This document shows, piece after piece, positions 1-7,323 of a stretch of DNA of 10,156 bases. Within the stretch, counting starts at the first letter, position 1. Each line of letters begins with the position of its first letter. Made by a program: the position numbers and the translations under genes. The DNA lies in contig WKLE02000838.1 in assembly GCA_014885115.2 (NCBI GenBank), positions 1 through 10,156 of the forward strand. The letters are read 5' to 3'. The stretch is from Asterionellopsis glacialis. Lineage: Eukaryota > Bacillariophyta > Plagiogrammaphyceae > Rhaphoneidales > Asterionellopsidaceae. The notes under the pieces were generated by a model that did not search any database, was not told where the DNA came from, and saw only the letters and a list, made by a program, of their open reading frames with translations.

Positions 1-461
1 AATCTACTTCCTTTTCAAACATTTTCAATACTACTTTTCAATTTGTTGCAGCATAGTGCAGACCTTGTTTACATATTCACAAAAACATCTTTACATCATG
101 TTGACAATATTGAATGACAGGGTCAAGTTATAACATAATTTGACAACATTGTAAATTCTTCATTGATAACCATTGTAATATATAGAAAAAAAGACTCCTC
201 TAGATTTCCTTTTTGTAAATTACAAATTATACTTTTAAAATACAACAGATTTTGTTGCTGCATTTATTGTATTTTTATTTTATAATTATCAATAAATTTT
301 TATCCTCTAACATCTTTGCAATCTCTACACCTATTTTCTTCATTCAACCAAAGACGTTTCTTAACATGATCAGTGCCAACCACTGATTTTTCTTCAATTT
401 GACCTCTTTTTAAAACAGGATAGTGGCCACAATCAAGGTAACAATACCCAATGCCCCCTAA
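1..461. other. AT-rich non-coding flank
   Basis: No convincing coding sequence is visible on either strand. The stretch is strongly AT-rich with many A and T runs. Two near-identical 12-mers, TTGACAATATTG (101-112) and TTGACAACATTG (140-151), are present. On the minus strand AATAAA occurs at about 263-268 and 274-279, roughly 180-200 nt past the stop of the minus-strand ORF at 462-773. This fits a 3' UTR and polyadenylation zone for that ORF, but in DNA this AT-rich such hexamers are expected by chance. Confidence 0.5.
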
Positions 462-773
462 CTAGTGTGAATCTTTGTGGGCTTTGCCTGGCCTGTAACC
501 ATCCTGTGACACCACAAAGAGATGATAGTAGGCTTGTGCAATATGTTTAATTGCCAAGATAAGTGCTACACATGCAGTCTTGTGGCAACCAAATGAGAAT
601 GCTGCTAGAAGCATAATTGTTCCAATGCCTATCCACAACATGGCATAGAAGAGAACAAACAAAGACCAACATTTGTGACCATCATCACTACTGCACTGCT
701 GCCAACTAACATCATCATTGTAAACATTTTGGAGCAAGGAGAATTGATTGGTGCCATTTTCAGACAAGAACAT
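462..773 (-). CDS. Small predicted two-helix membrane protein, possibly a terminal exon
   Basis: The family is not recognised. The 103-residue frame starts at ATG 773 and ends at TAG 462. It has a polar N-terminal part with one N-glycosylation-type site (NGT, residues 6-8), a hydrophobic segment at about 36-59 (starting WSLFVLFYAMLW), a short Cys/His-containing loop (FGCHK), a second hydrophobic segment at about 66-88, and a polar tail rich in Lys and His. The frame stays open upstream to 812, with TAG at 813-815. That extension encodes a further hydrophobic stretch (NGVLFLTRGY). Minus-strand acceptor-like AGs lie at 809-810 and 781-782, so this may be the last exon of a spliced gene whose upstream exon I could not find. 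Composition looks coding, but there is no homology evidence. It could also be a decayed copy or a chance ORF. Confidence 0.4.
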   Translation of the reverse strand: MFLSENGTNQFSLLQNVYNDDVSWQQCSSDDGHKCWSLFVLFYAMLWIGIGTIMLLAAFSFGCHKTACVALILAIKHIAQAYYHLFVVSQDGYRPGKAHKDSH

Positions 774-952
774 ATAACCTCTGGTGAGGAACAGGACACC
801 GTTTGCGACTGGCTACATCTTCTGTGAGTGTCATTGTAGTGTGGGGTGTGTATGTAGCTTGTAACAAGATGTAATCTCCTCTTGGATAGATGATTTCTTG
901 AATTTGTGAGGAATGCACAGGATCACAAAAGTGTTGGTAGTAGTGTTGGTTT

Positions 953-1032
953 CACATTTTTGTGTGAATTTAATTTGTGGATTTTTTAAGAAGGATCTTA
1001 GATCTTGGACTTTTGGCTGCAAGTAGGGGACT
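953..1032 (+). repeat. Imperfect direct repeat, copy A
   Basis: The first of two copies of a roughly 76-80 bp unit. Both contain, in order, CACAT, TTTGTG, GAATTTAATT, a run of T and A, GATCTTGGACTTTTGGCTGC and AGTAGGGGACT. Copy A carries an extra GGATCTTA segment before the shared GATCTTGG block. No terminal inverted repeats or coding potential are seen. Confidence 0.8.
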
Positions 1033-1062
1033 ACTGTCTGAAGGGGTAGGAAAGGTCAAATA

Positions 1063-1138
1063 CACATGTTTGTGCGAATTTAATTCAAGGATTTTTTTAA
1101 AAAGATCTTGGACTTTTGGCTGCAAAAAGTAGGGGACT
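1063..1138 (+). repeat. Imperfect direct repeat, copy B
   Basis: The second copy of the unit at 953-1032, offset by about 110 bp. It differs from copy A by scattered substitutions and small indels, such as a longer T/A run and AAAAAGTAGG in place of AAGTAGG. The divergence suggests an old local duplication. Confidence 0.8.
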
Positions 1139-1285
1139 GACGATAATCGGAAAGATAAAATAACAAAAGGCACCGTCATAAATACAGTAGTACCGTACCT
1201 GGTAATTTCCAGATGATTATTTCTTGGATTAGTTCTTGAATTTATCGGTTGATGTACAGACTTCTTTACACATCTTCCATGGGAG

Positions 1286-1415
1286 TCAATCCGTCGTCTC
1301 TCGTCTTTGAGTCTGAAAATCTGTGAGTCAGCCCGTCCCTTTCGTCTGTCGTCAGTCGATCAACTAGAGAGTCACGTCTTTAGTCTTTAGCGACCTGTCA
1401 GCTGTCAGTATGTCG
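1286..1415. repeat. GTC-rich low-complexity stretch
   Basis: Short words built on GTC recur many times. CGTCTTTGAGTC (1302-1313) and CGTCTTTAGTCTTTAG (1375-1390) are the clearest related pair, with further GTCAGTC, GTCGTC and CTGTCAG words between them. It looks like a degenerate simple repeat upstream of the HA-repeat gene. No function is evident. Confidence 0.55.
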
Positions 1416-1517
1416 CAGGTTTTACTTTTCATTGCTGACTGATGCGATGTTTGTGATGTTTGATGTTCTTTCTTCCTCTACCGTAGGTCCTAGTCCTATG
1501 TACTCGTACCGGTATCA

Positions 1518-1541
1518 GGTACAGTACATACTGACTGTACC
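1518..1541. repeat. Inverted repeat, 8-bp arms (GGTACAGT / ACTGTACC)
   Basis: Perfect 8-bp arms at 1518-1525 and 1534-1541 are separated by 8 nt. The palindrome TACCGGTA lies just upstream at 1507-1514 and CCAGGTAG just downstream. It belongs to the GTACC-type family that recurs in the other intergenic regions of this window. Confidence 0.75.
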
Positions 1542-1726
1542 AAGGACCAGGTAGTGAGAGCTCTCGCTTTTGGTTCGTTGATGGTCGGTGTGTGTGTGGT
1601 TTTCTTCGTTGTCTTGGTTCGTCTCTTCTTCTTCTTCTGCTTGTCCTCTCAAAAGTGTTGCGTTCCTCACACAACGGTGTTGTTGGCTTGTGTGATCGTT
1701 GTCTGCTGCTTACGACGAGAGAGCAC

Positions 1727-1732
1727 TATAAA
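1727..1732 (+). promoter_or_regulatory. TATA box of the HA-repeat gene
   Basis: TATAAA (followed by GG) lies 107 nt upstream of the first ATG and 155 nt upstream of the second. With usual eukaryotic spacing, transcription would start near 1755-1765, giving a 5' leader of about 70-80 nt to the first ATG. This is based on motif and position only. Confidence 0.5.
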
Positions 1733-1833
1733 GGAAAGTAGGGTTCTAAGCAAGCAAACAAGGAAATGTCTATAATAAAAGAATCAAATAGCAAAAGTTC
1801 CAAAGTAGAAAAGTTCACAAAAGTATCAGTCTA

Positions 1834-4536
1834 ATGGAATTCTGTAGCAAGAAATATTGTGCCACAAGCACAGCTCAAAAGATGTTTAATAGTAATCGGC
1901 GTTTGGCACTTATTCTTACAATTTTGTCTCACTATGTTGCATCAAGCTACTCGTTTCAATTTTCAAATCGTAACAGAGTATTTCATGCTAAAACTTATCA
2001 TGATGAAGGAAGTCTTGCTGATCATCTACAAACGACACTTCATAGTGTGGGACAACAAAAATCAACACCAGTATACACATATACAAAACCAAGGACAACA
2101 TCACTACAACAAAGCACCGATGCGAATGAAATAGGCACTGCACCAACAAAAATAAAGAAAACAAGAAGAAAACGGCAACGAAAATCAACAGAGAAAGTAC
2201 GACAGAGACAGGAACAAGCTGCTGCAAGAACGAAAAAGAAAAAGCCTAAAAGTATTGATAAGGTGGCAATACAATTGGCTTTGCGGGAATTGACAGCACA
2301 ACAGCAAGAAGAAACCAACATCCCTAAAGGGCAACAATTAGTACCAGCATGTATCCATTCGCCAACATTTGGTCCATCCAATGAATTATTGACGATTGAT
2401 GGACATCGAATCATGTATCGTAACGGTAGAGTACACAACGGTGAATGGATTCCGCATGCAGATGAAATCGATGCGTCTAGTGCTAGTGGTCGTCCTGAAC
2501 CTCATTTGTATGATATTCATAATAAAATCTTGAATGTTACAGCAGAGAACAATGAAGTTGTGCCAGCGTCTCATCCTGAAATGGTGATCGATAAGAATGG
2601 GTTCCCATGGAGAGCACAGCATGTATTGAGAGAACGTGGCTTGAAACGTTTTGACATGGAAGATACCGCAAATATGTATGATTATTCATCCACAATGATA
2701 TCGCAAGATAGCCAACAGCATGTCGAAAGCAATGAGATGGAGGACATAGAGATTTCGTCAACTCAATCTCATAATCCTCCCAAAATAGCCAAAATTCCCA
2801 TTCCTTGGGATGGTCCTTTGACACTTCCAAAGGAAGTGCGAGGGATGACCTCGAATAAAAAGTTACGGGATGATTCACGTATTGGTTTTGAACCTGATGA
2901 TGAACGCTGGTTAATTTATTATTCGAAATTGGCTACCTTTGCTGCTCAACATGGACATGCTGACGTTCCGTTAGATTGGCCTGGTGATGAAGCCCTGGGA
3001 CGATGGGTATTCAAACAACGTGTATTGTATCGGCGATACGTACGTAACAATTATTATCAGCATGAAGTTCTAAACAGGTCAAATTCAAAAAAGACAGAAA
3101 ATGACAAAAATGCAAATACGCCGCTTACCTTTGGAAGGAAACTTATATCATTGAGTCCATGGAGGATACAAATGTTATATGATGTTGGATTTTCATTTAA
3201 AATCAAATTGAGTTGGGAAGATCGATATGCACAATTAGCTCAATACTTTATCCGTTATGGGCATACACGTGTCCCATGTTCTGATAACTTACGTGTCGAG
3301 GAAGAAGAATTTCCAGGATTGTATGTATGGGTCCAAAGTCAACGTATGGAATATTATCGATGGATAAATAACTTACCATCCTCCATGACAAATGAGAAAT
3401 TCAAATTGTTGGATACTCTCAATTTAGATATGAATCCATTGGAATCAATATGGGAATCCAAGATTATGGAATTACGATCCTACCGTGAAGAACATGGACA
3501 TGTGCGTGTCACGAAAAGTCAAAATATGGAATTAGCAACATGGCTTATTGTACAACGCCAACAATATCGCCTGTTTCATAGTGATACACCCTGGGAAAGT
3601 CGATTAACACAAGAACGTATAGATACCTTGAATGAATTGGGAATGGACTGGGATCCATTAGAACGTCGATGGCAAACAAAATGGAAGTCTCTCAAATCCT
3701 TTTACAATGAAAATGGACATTCCAATGTTCCTAAGGAATACCCACCTAATCCATCATTATCACTTTGGGTTCAAAAACAACGACGACATTACAAAGATGG
3801 CACCCTCAGTGTAGATCATGAAAGACAATTGAAGGATTTGAATTTTGTTTTTAATGTTGCTCAAGATAATTTTGAAAAGGGAATAATAAAATTGCGTGAT
3901 TATAAGGCAATACACGGAAATTGCCGTGTACCCAGTACATATCTTGATCGAGAACTAGCGGTCTTTGTTATCAATCAGAGACGGCAGTATCAAAAGCATT
4001 TGAAGGGAGAATCATCCATGTTAAAAGATCGCCGGTTGGCACTGGAAGAGTTAGGATTTCATAACGATATTCCCCAGGTGGATTCACTGAGCAATTTAGA
4101 TAGATGGGAAGACAACTACAATCGTTTGGCTGATTTTCATGCCAAGTATGGCCATTGTGATATCCCAAAAAGCTACGAAGATGATGAAGCATTGGCTACC
4201 TTTGTGAAAGTACAACGAATGGATTATAAACGTTTACAATCTGGTCAATCTCAACGTATGACACCACAGCGACTGGAAAAGCTAGAATCTATTGACTTTT
4301 CATGGAATGCCAATGACGCACGTTGGATGAAACGTTATGCAGAACTCCAGGCATATCGGCAGAAGTATGGAAATTGTGATGTCCCGGACAGATATAAAGA
4401 AAATCTACAATTAGGTACATGGGTGCGAAATCAACGTGTTCAATACAAGAAATATCAAAATGATACTAAATCAACATTGACGCCCCAGCGAATACAATTC
4501 TTAGAAGAAATCGGTTTTGCTTGGACTTTACAATAA
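1834..4536 (+). CDS. Seven-repeat helicase-associated (HA) domain protein, no helicase core
   Basis: A single-exon gene of 900 residues. Seven HA repeats (PF03457-like) fill residues 358-898. Each has a leading Trp/Phe (359, 461, 540, 613, 680, 758, 831), an H/Y/N-G-H/N-x-x-V/I-P-like turn (373, 475, 554, 627, 694, 772, 845), then W/F-V-x-x-QR-x-x-Y. Repeat 1 carries a polar insert at about 404-440. Repeat 3 has Thr where the turn Pro is expected, and repeat 5 has Phe in place of the leading Trp. No DEAD/DEAH helicase motifs are visible. HA domains are regarded as putative nucleic-acid binders, so a DNA or RNA role is inferred. The N-terminus has two candidate starts. Met17 (1882, with A at -3) begins a classical signal peptide: RR at 22-23, a hydrophobic core at 24-37, and SYS before Phe41. 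This resembles a diatom ASAF plastid-targeting site. A very basic stretch follows at 106-139 (KIKKTRRKRQRK, KKKKPK), which could instead act as a nuclear signal. Residues 170-340 are not recognised. In-frame TAG at 1789-1791 bounds the frame upstream. Confidence 0.93.
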   Translation: MEFCSKKYCATSTAQKMFNSNRRLALILTILSHYVASSYSFQFSNRNRVFHAKTYHDEGSLADHLQTTLHSVGQQKSTPVYTYTKPRTTSLQQSTDANEIGTAPTKIKKTRRKRQRKSTEKVRQRQEQAAARTKKKKPKSIDKVAIQLALRELTAQQQEETNIPKGQQLVPACIHSPTFGPSNELLTIDGHRIMYRNGRVHNGEWIPHADEIDASSASGRPEPHLYDIHNKILNVTAENNEVVPASHPEMVIDKNGFPWRAQHVLRERGLKRFDMEDTANMYDYSSTMISQDSQQHVESNEMEDIEISSTQSHNPPKIAKIPIPWDGPLTLPKEVRGMTSNKKLRDDSRIGFEPDDERWLIYYSKLATFAAQHGHADVPLDWPGDEALGRWVFKQRVLYRRYVRNNYYQHEVLNRSNSKKTENDKNANTPLTFGRKLISLSPWRIQMLYDVGFSFKIKLSWEDRYAQLAQYFIRYGHTRVPCSDNLRVEEEEFPGLYVWVQSQRMEYYRWINNLPSSMTNEKFKLLDTLNLDMNPLESIWESKIMELRSYREEHGHVRVTKSQNMELATWLIVQRQQYRLFHSDTPWESRLTQERIDTLNELGMDWDPLERRWQTKWKSLKSFYNENGHSNVPKEYPPNPSLSLWVQKQRRHYKDGTLSVDHERQLKDLNFVFNVAQDNFEKGIIKLRDYKAIHGNCRVPSTYLDRELAVFVINQRRQYQKHLKGESSMLKDRRLALEELGFHNDIPQVDSLSNLDRWEDNYNRLADFHAKYGHCDIPKSYEDDEALATFVKVQRMDYKRLQSGQSQRMTPQRLEKLESIDFSWNANDARWMKRYAELQAYRQKYGNCDVPDRYKENLQLGTWVRNQRVQYKKYQNDTKSTLTPQRIQFLEEIGFAWTLQ
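2905..4527 (+). repeat. Array of seven HA protein repeats
   Basis: This is the coding array for residues 358-898. Spacing between the leading aromatic residues is 102, 79, 73, 67, 78 and 73 residues. The first is long because of the polar insert in repeat 1. The units are clearly related as protein but show no obvious long DNA identity, so the duplications are old and the gene is not a recent tandem expansion. Confidence 0.9.
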
Positions 4537-5013
4537 ATAAATAACTTTTGAGATAAAAAATGAAAAATCAATCTGCCGGAGGCATACTGTAGACTTTTTT
4601 TGATTATTGACCTCACTTCCCGTAACTATTTAGATTATTAGTTTGGTTGACGCACAAGGAGGACACTAATATGAATGAAACATTTGTAATTAGGTGTAGG
4701 GCTCGGAGATAGATAGTTGCAGTGCCTCGGTTTTTTGATGCTCCTCAGCGGATGTCCAGTATGTCACATTTGCAAAAAAGATTAGATGAGATGAGTCATT
4801 GCTACTGTATTCCTCTGATTTTTTACCTGGTATACTGTCTATTGAACTTTGAAGTTATGTTACTGGATAGGAATGCATTGGACTGACGTTTCTAATACTT
4901 TAACATTTACAAATTGGTTGATACCATCACTACCGTACAGGTACATGAGATAGTTAGGTAATCGACCACGAAGAATAGGATTTAACAGAGATACCTGGTA
5001 CCAGTCAAAAAGT

Positions 5014-5037
5014 GTTTTGAACCACAAGTTTCAAAAC
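5014..5037. repeat. Inverted repeat GTTTTGAA / TTCAAAAC
   Basis: Perfect 8-bp arms (5014-5021 and 5030-5037) are separated by 8 nt. The word TGAACCAC occurs inside it (5018-5025) and again at 5047-5054. It is about 480 bp past the HA gene stop. A transcript could form a weak AT-rich hairpin; no role is evident. Confidence 0.6.
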
Positions 5038-5464
5038 TAATCGTTCTGAACCACTAAATTTAGCGGAGCCTGGTACAAAAATGATAACATTTGACAAACT
5101 ACAAAAAGCTACAAGTCTACGACGTTTCACTGTTTTTTTGTATCCCCAGTAATTCTCCCCTCTATTTCCTTTATTTCAGCGTGCGCGAAAGTGAAATTAA
5201 ATCCCGTAAGACAGATGAAAATAACATACCTTACTAATGTAAAAAGAACAGCACCAGGTATGTACTGTAAATCTTTTACATACGATTACTTTCTACTGCA
5301 GGCTACTGACTGTACCTGAAACAATAAAGTACAGGTACGTGTTCCTGGCACCAGCTGGCTGGTAAGTACTCCCCCTGCAATTTAATTTATTATGGACAAT
5401 CTCTAGTTTAGAGGAACTCCTTCCGGTTTCCACTTACTAGTCCTACATGTATGGTAGGTCCTAG

Positions 5465-5507
5465 AGTTCCTAGAGGAACTAGAACTATACCCGTGTACCA
5501 GGTACAC
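5465..5507. repeat. Two adjacent short palindromes
   Basis: AGTTCCT and AGGAACT flank a 2-nt centre at 5465-5480. GTGTACC and GGTACAC flank a single A at 5493-5507. The right half of the first (TAGAGGAACT, 5471-5480) also occurs at 5409-5418, and GTAGGTCCTAG just before it (5454-5464) is repeated at 1483-1493. Confidence 0.7.
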
Positions 5508-5939
5508 CAATTGATTGCGAAGTTTTCTTTACGGGATACACATAGAAATTCCATTAGTTGCATACCCAACGAATTGAGTACAGGTAGAATTCTACATCTC
5601 CCATATGTGCTTAGCAGCTCATGGTACACAGACTAGGCTGGTTCAATTTGGAATTTCAAGACGCAATAAGGACTTGACACACACGCATCACTAATTTTTT
5701 CTTTAGATTCTTTTTTCCTACAGAACATCAGCCACCGGTGAGAACGAGGCGGGAACCGAAGTATCAAAGTACTGGTTCAGACACAGAACGACTAAAAAAA
5801 AGCAGACAGACAAGGTGTCTCTAGATATCTATCCAAGATCCGTAACATAACTGAGTCATACGTATCGTGCATATCGACAGTCTAAGAAACTAGTCTTACT
5901 TGAAGAAAAGGGTTCTCAAAGGAAGAACAGAAAGCAACG

Positions 5940-7089
5940 ATGACATCTGAAGCGAAGTCATCAGCTGATGATTATTTGGAAGATAGCGAAGTGACATCAC
6001 CAACGGATGGTGAGAGTGTATCTGACGAAGATGGCGCTGGCTTCGGAGGATGGTTAGGAGACTTGAAGATGGTAGCACGATGTATCAAGAATACAGGAGA
6101 GGGTGTGGCAGGTGTGATTTCTCGTGGTGCTATGGCGGTTGCATCTGAATTTGCGCAACTCGAACGTGATGCAGAATTAGAGGCCGATCAATGGAGGGAA
6201 CATAATTATGGAACATCGCCAGCCTCATCCCAGGAAGGTGGTGAAGAAGGCGAACATGCTCCAGAAGAATATTTAGCTCTACCGTGGGAACTCCCCATCC
6301 CCAGCACTGAAAAATCAACAGATTCCTTAATCAATTATGAAGAAAATATAGAGTTGATGGATGAAATACTTGAATTAAGTCAACACGAGATTACATTCTT
6401 GAAACCATTTAGTTCCAATAAGAATGATGAATCCAAAGGTCGCTTTGCTCTTACCGAAGCACGTATTCAACTTATTCGCCAGCTTTTAGATATTGATGAA
6501 AATCTTGCTGTCACGCATGCACGATTGTCAGGTAAGTCTCTATTTCTACAATGTTTTCGGCTTATTACCCATTCATTGTTGGGTTAGATATTTCGTTCTT
6601 AATATTTGATCCGTTCTCCGCCACCCGTTGTCAGGTCGAAGTGATGTTAAGGAAACCATCTTTTGGAAGAATTATTTTCATCATTGTGAACGATTACGAT
6701 CAAAATATACTGATGTATCCACCACTACCAAAGAAATTACCAGTAGTAAGGGTACCGCACCAACGCCTGTTGCTGCAGCAACAGTCACAAATGCTAAATT
6801 TCACCCTCCAAAATCCGCAAAACCAGAACCAGCACCTATTTCAGGAATTTCGGTCAATTCCTTGATACCAGCTGAAGATAATCCATCAAATGAACCAGGA
6901 GCAGCGGCTGATGATAAATCATATGTTATTGCAAGTCCACCTACTAGTATGAATAGTGTCTTTTCAACCACTTCCTTTGGCGATATGGTTGTGGTAGGGA
7001 ATCCAGATGGAATGAATGTTGCAAATTTAGATACACATGACGAAGAAACGAGTGAAGAGTTCGAAAAGCTTAAATCTCGCAAGCCATAA
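5940..7089 (+). CDS. BSD-domain protein (SYAP1/BSDC1-like), two exons
   Basis: Exons 5940-6531 and 6635-7089 join in phase 1 to give 348 residues. The start ATG has in-frame TGA at 5901-5903 upstream. An acidic, Ser-rich N-terminus is followed by an amphipathic helical stretch (about 37-80, starting GWLGDLKMVARCIKN), the layout seen at the N-terminus of SYAP1/BSDC1-type proteins. LPWELPI (114-120) and an ELSQHEITFLKP segment (145-156) match the region just before the BSD domain in that family. The BSD domain itself spans about 170-221. It includes the diagnostic aromatic signature FWKNYF (207-212), which lies just past the splice junction in codon 198. The C-terminal 125 residues are Ser/Thr/Pro/Ala-rich and look disordered, except for a hydrophobic patch (SFGDMVVVG, about 308-316) and an acidic-to-basic end (EETSEEFEKLKSRKP). 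The family is linked to membrane and signalling roles. The alternative, a TFIIH p62-type BSD protein, is unlikely because no PH domain is present. The gene converges on the CCT gene. Confidence 0.88.
6532..6634 (+). other. Intron in the BSD-domain gene
   Basis: A 103-nt GT-AG intron with consensus donor G|GTAAGT and acceptor GTTGTCAG. It interrupts codon 198 (Gly) after its first base. Reading through meets an in-frame TAG at 6585-6587 and would lose the second half of the BSD domain. Removing it restores the W-x-x-Y-F signature. CTTAAT at 6598-6603 is a possible branch site about 32 nt before the acceptor. Confidence 0.9.
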
Positions 7090-7258
7090 AATGAAGATGA
7101 GCATTTTATCGATATAAATATTCACTTGCCCTCCTACTGGTGAAAACATACTCTCTCTGGAGACTCTAACTTTTGCAGGAATGACTTTGCAACTTATCCC
7201 AGATATCCACTCCTCCTATGATTGACCGTACCTGTAAAATCTTGTTCAATAACAACCA

Positions 7259-7274
7259 GTGCAAGCGCTTGCAC
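7259..7274. repeat. Perfect 16-bp palindrome
   Basis: GTGCAAGCGCTTGCAC reads the same on both strands with no spacer. It is 170 bp past the BSD stop and about 650 bp past the CCT stop. It could be a site for a dimeric DNA-binding protein or part of a transcript-end structure. A zero-loop palindrome cannot fold into a full hairpin without losing its central pairs. Confidence 0.8.
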
Positions 7275-7301
7275 GAAATCTACTACCCCGAACCACATTA
7301 A

Positions 7302-7323
7302 ATTTGTTTATTTAATAACAAAT
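7302..7323. repeat. AT-rich inverted repeat, 7-bp arms
   Basis: ATTTGTT (7302-7308) and AACAAAT (7317-7323) are separated by 8 nt, about 215 bp downstream of the BSD stop. This may simply reflect AT richness in the 3' UTR. Hairpin or polyadenylation roles are speculative. Confidence 0.4.

Larger units (their letters stand above)
813..1833. other. Non-coding region upstream of the HA-repeat gene
   Basis: No credible gene is present. From left to right it holds an imperfect direct duplication (953-1138), a GTC-rich low-complexity stretch (about 1286-1415), a cluster of GTACC-type inverted repeats (1191-1204 and 1501-1555), a pyrimidine-rich stretch on the plus strand (about 1600-1650, repeated TTC), and a TATA box at 1727-1732. 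An in-frame TAG at 1789-1791 closes the frame upstream of the next gene. Short ORFs here are low-complexity shadows of these repeats or lack an ATG. Confidence 0.6.
4537..5939. other. Palindrome-rich intergenic region between the HA and BSD genes
   Basis: About 1.4 kb without a credible gene. AATAAA (4532-4537) overlaps the HA stop codon in a TAAATAAATAA run. GTACC/CCAGG words recur at 4824-4832, 4931-4944, 4992-5004, 5069-5076, 5252-5269, 5312-5318, 5329-5338, 5344-5369, 5493-5507 and 5578-5586. An E2F-like GCGCGAAA lies at 5183-5190. A strong acceptor-like pyrimidine tract ends in CAG at 5721-5723 and may belong to a 5'-UTR intron of the BSD gene. The 61- and 73-codon ORFs near 5408-5636 overlap each other on opposite strands and look like chance. 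Confidence 0.6.

Noticed and set aside
831..1179. Two minus-strand ORFs sharing the peptide LQPKVQDL
   Set aside because: The shared peptide is just the translation of the duplicated DNA at 953-1138; the rest is low-complexity and unlike protein.
1324..1330. TGAGTCA bZIP-type site, also at 5852-5858
   Set aside because: About one such 7-mer is expected by chance on two strands in 10 kb, so two copies upstream of two genes are not evidence.
1429..1775. Opposite-strand short ORFs (81 aa minus, 73 aa plus)
   Set aside because: They are Arg-rich or Phe/Val/Leu-rich because of the TTC/GTC simple repeats; the plus one starts with GTG and the TATA box lies within it.
5183..5190. GCGCGAAA, an E2F-like site
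   Set aside because: A single copy about 750 bp from the BSD start; no cell-cycle context.
5408..5636. 61- and 73-aa ORFs on opposite strands
   Set aside because: They overlap each other, cover palindromic repeats, and neither shows protein-like features.
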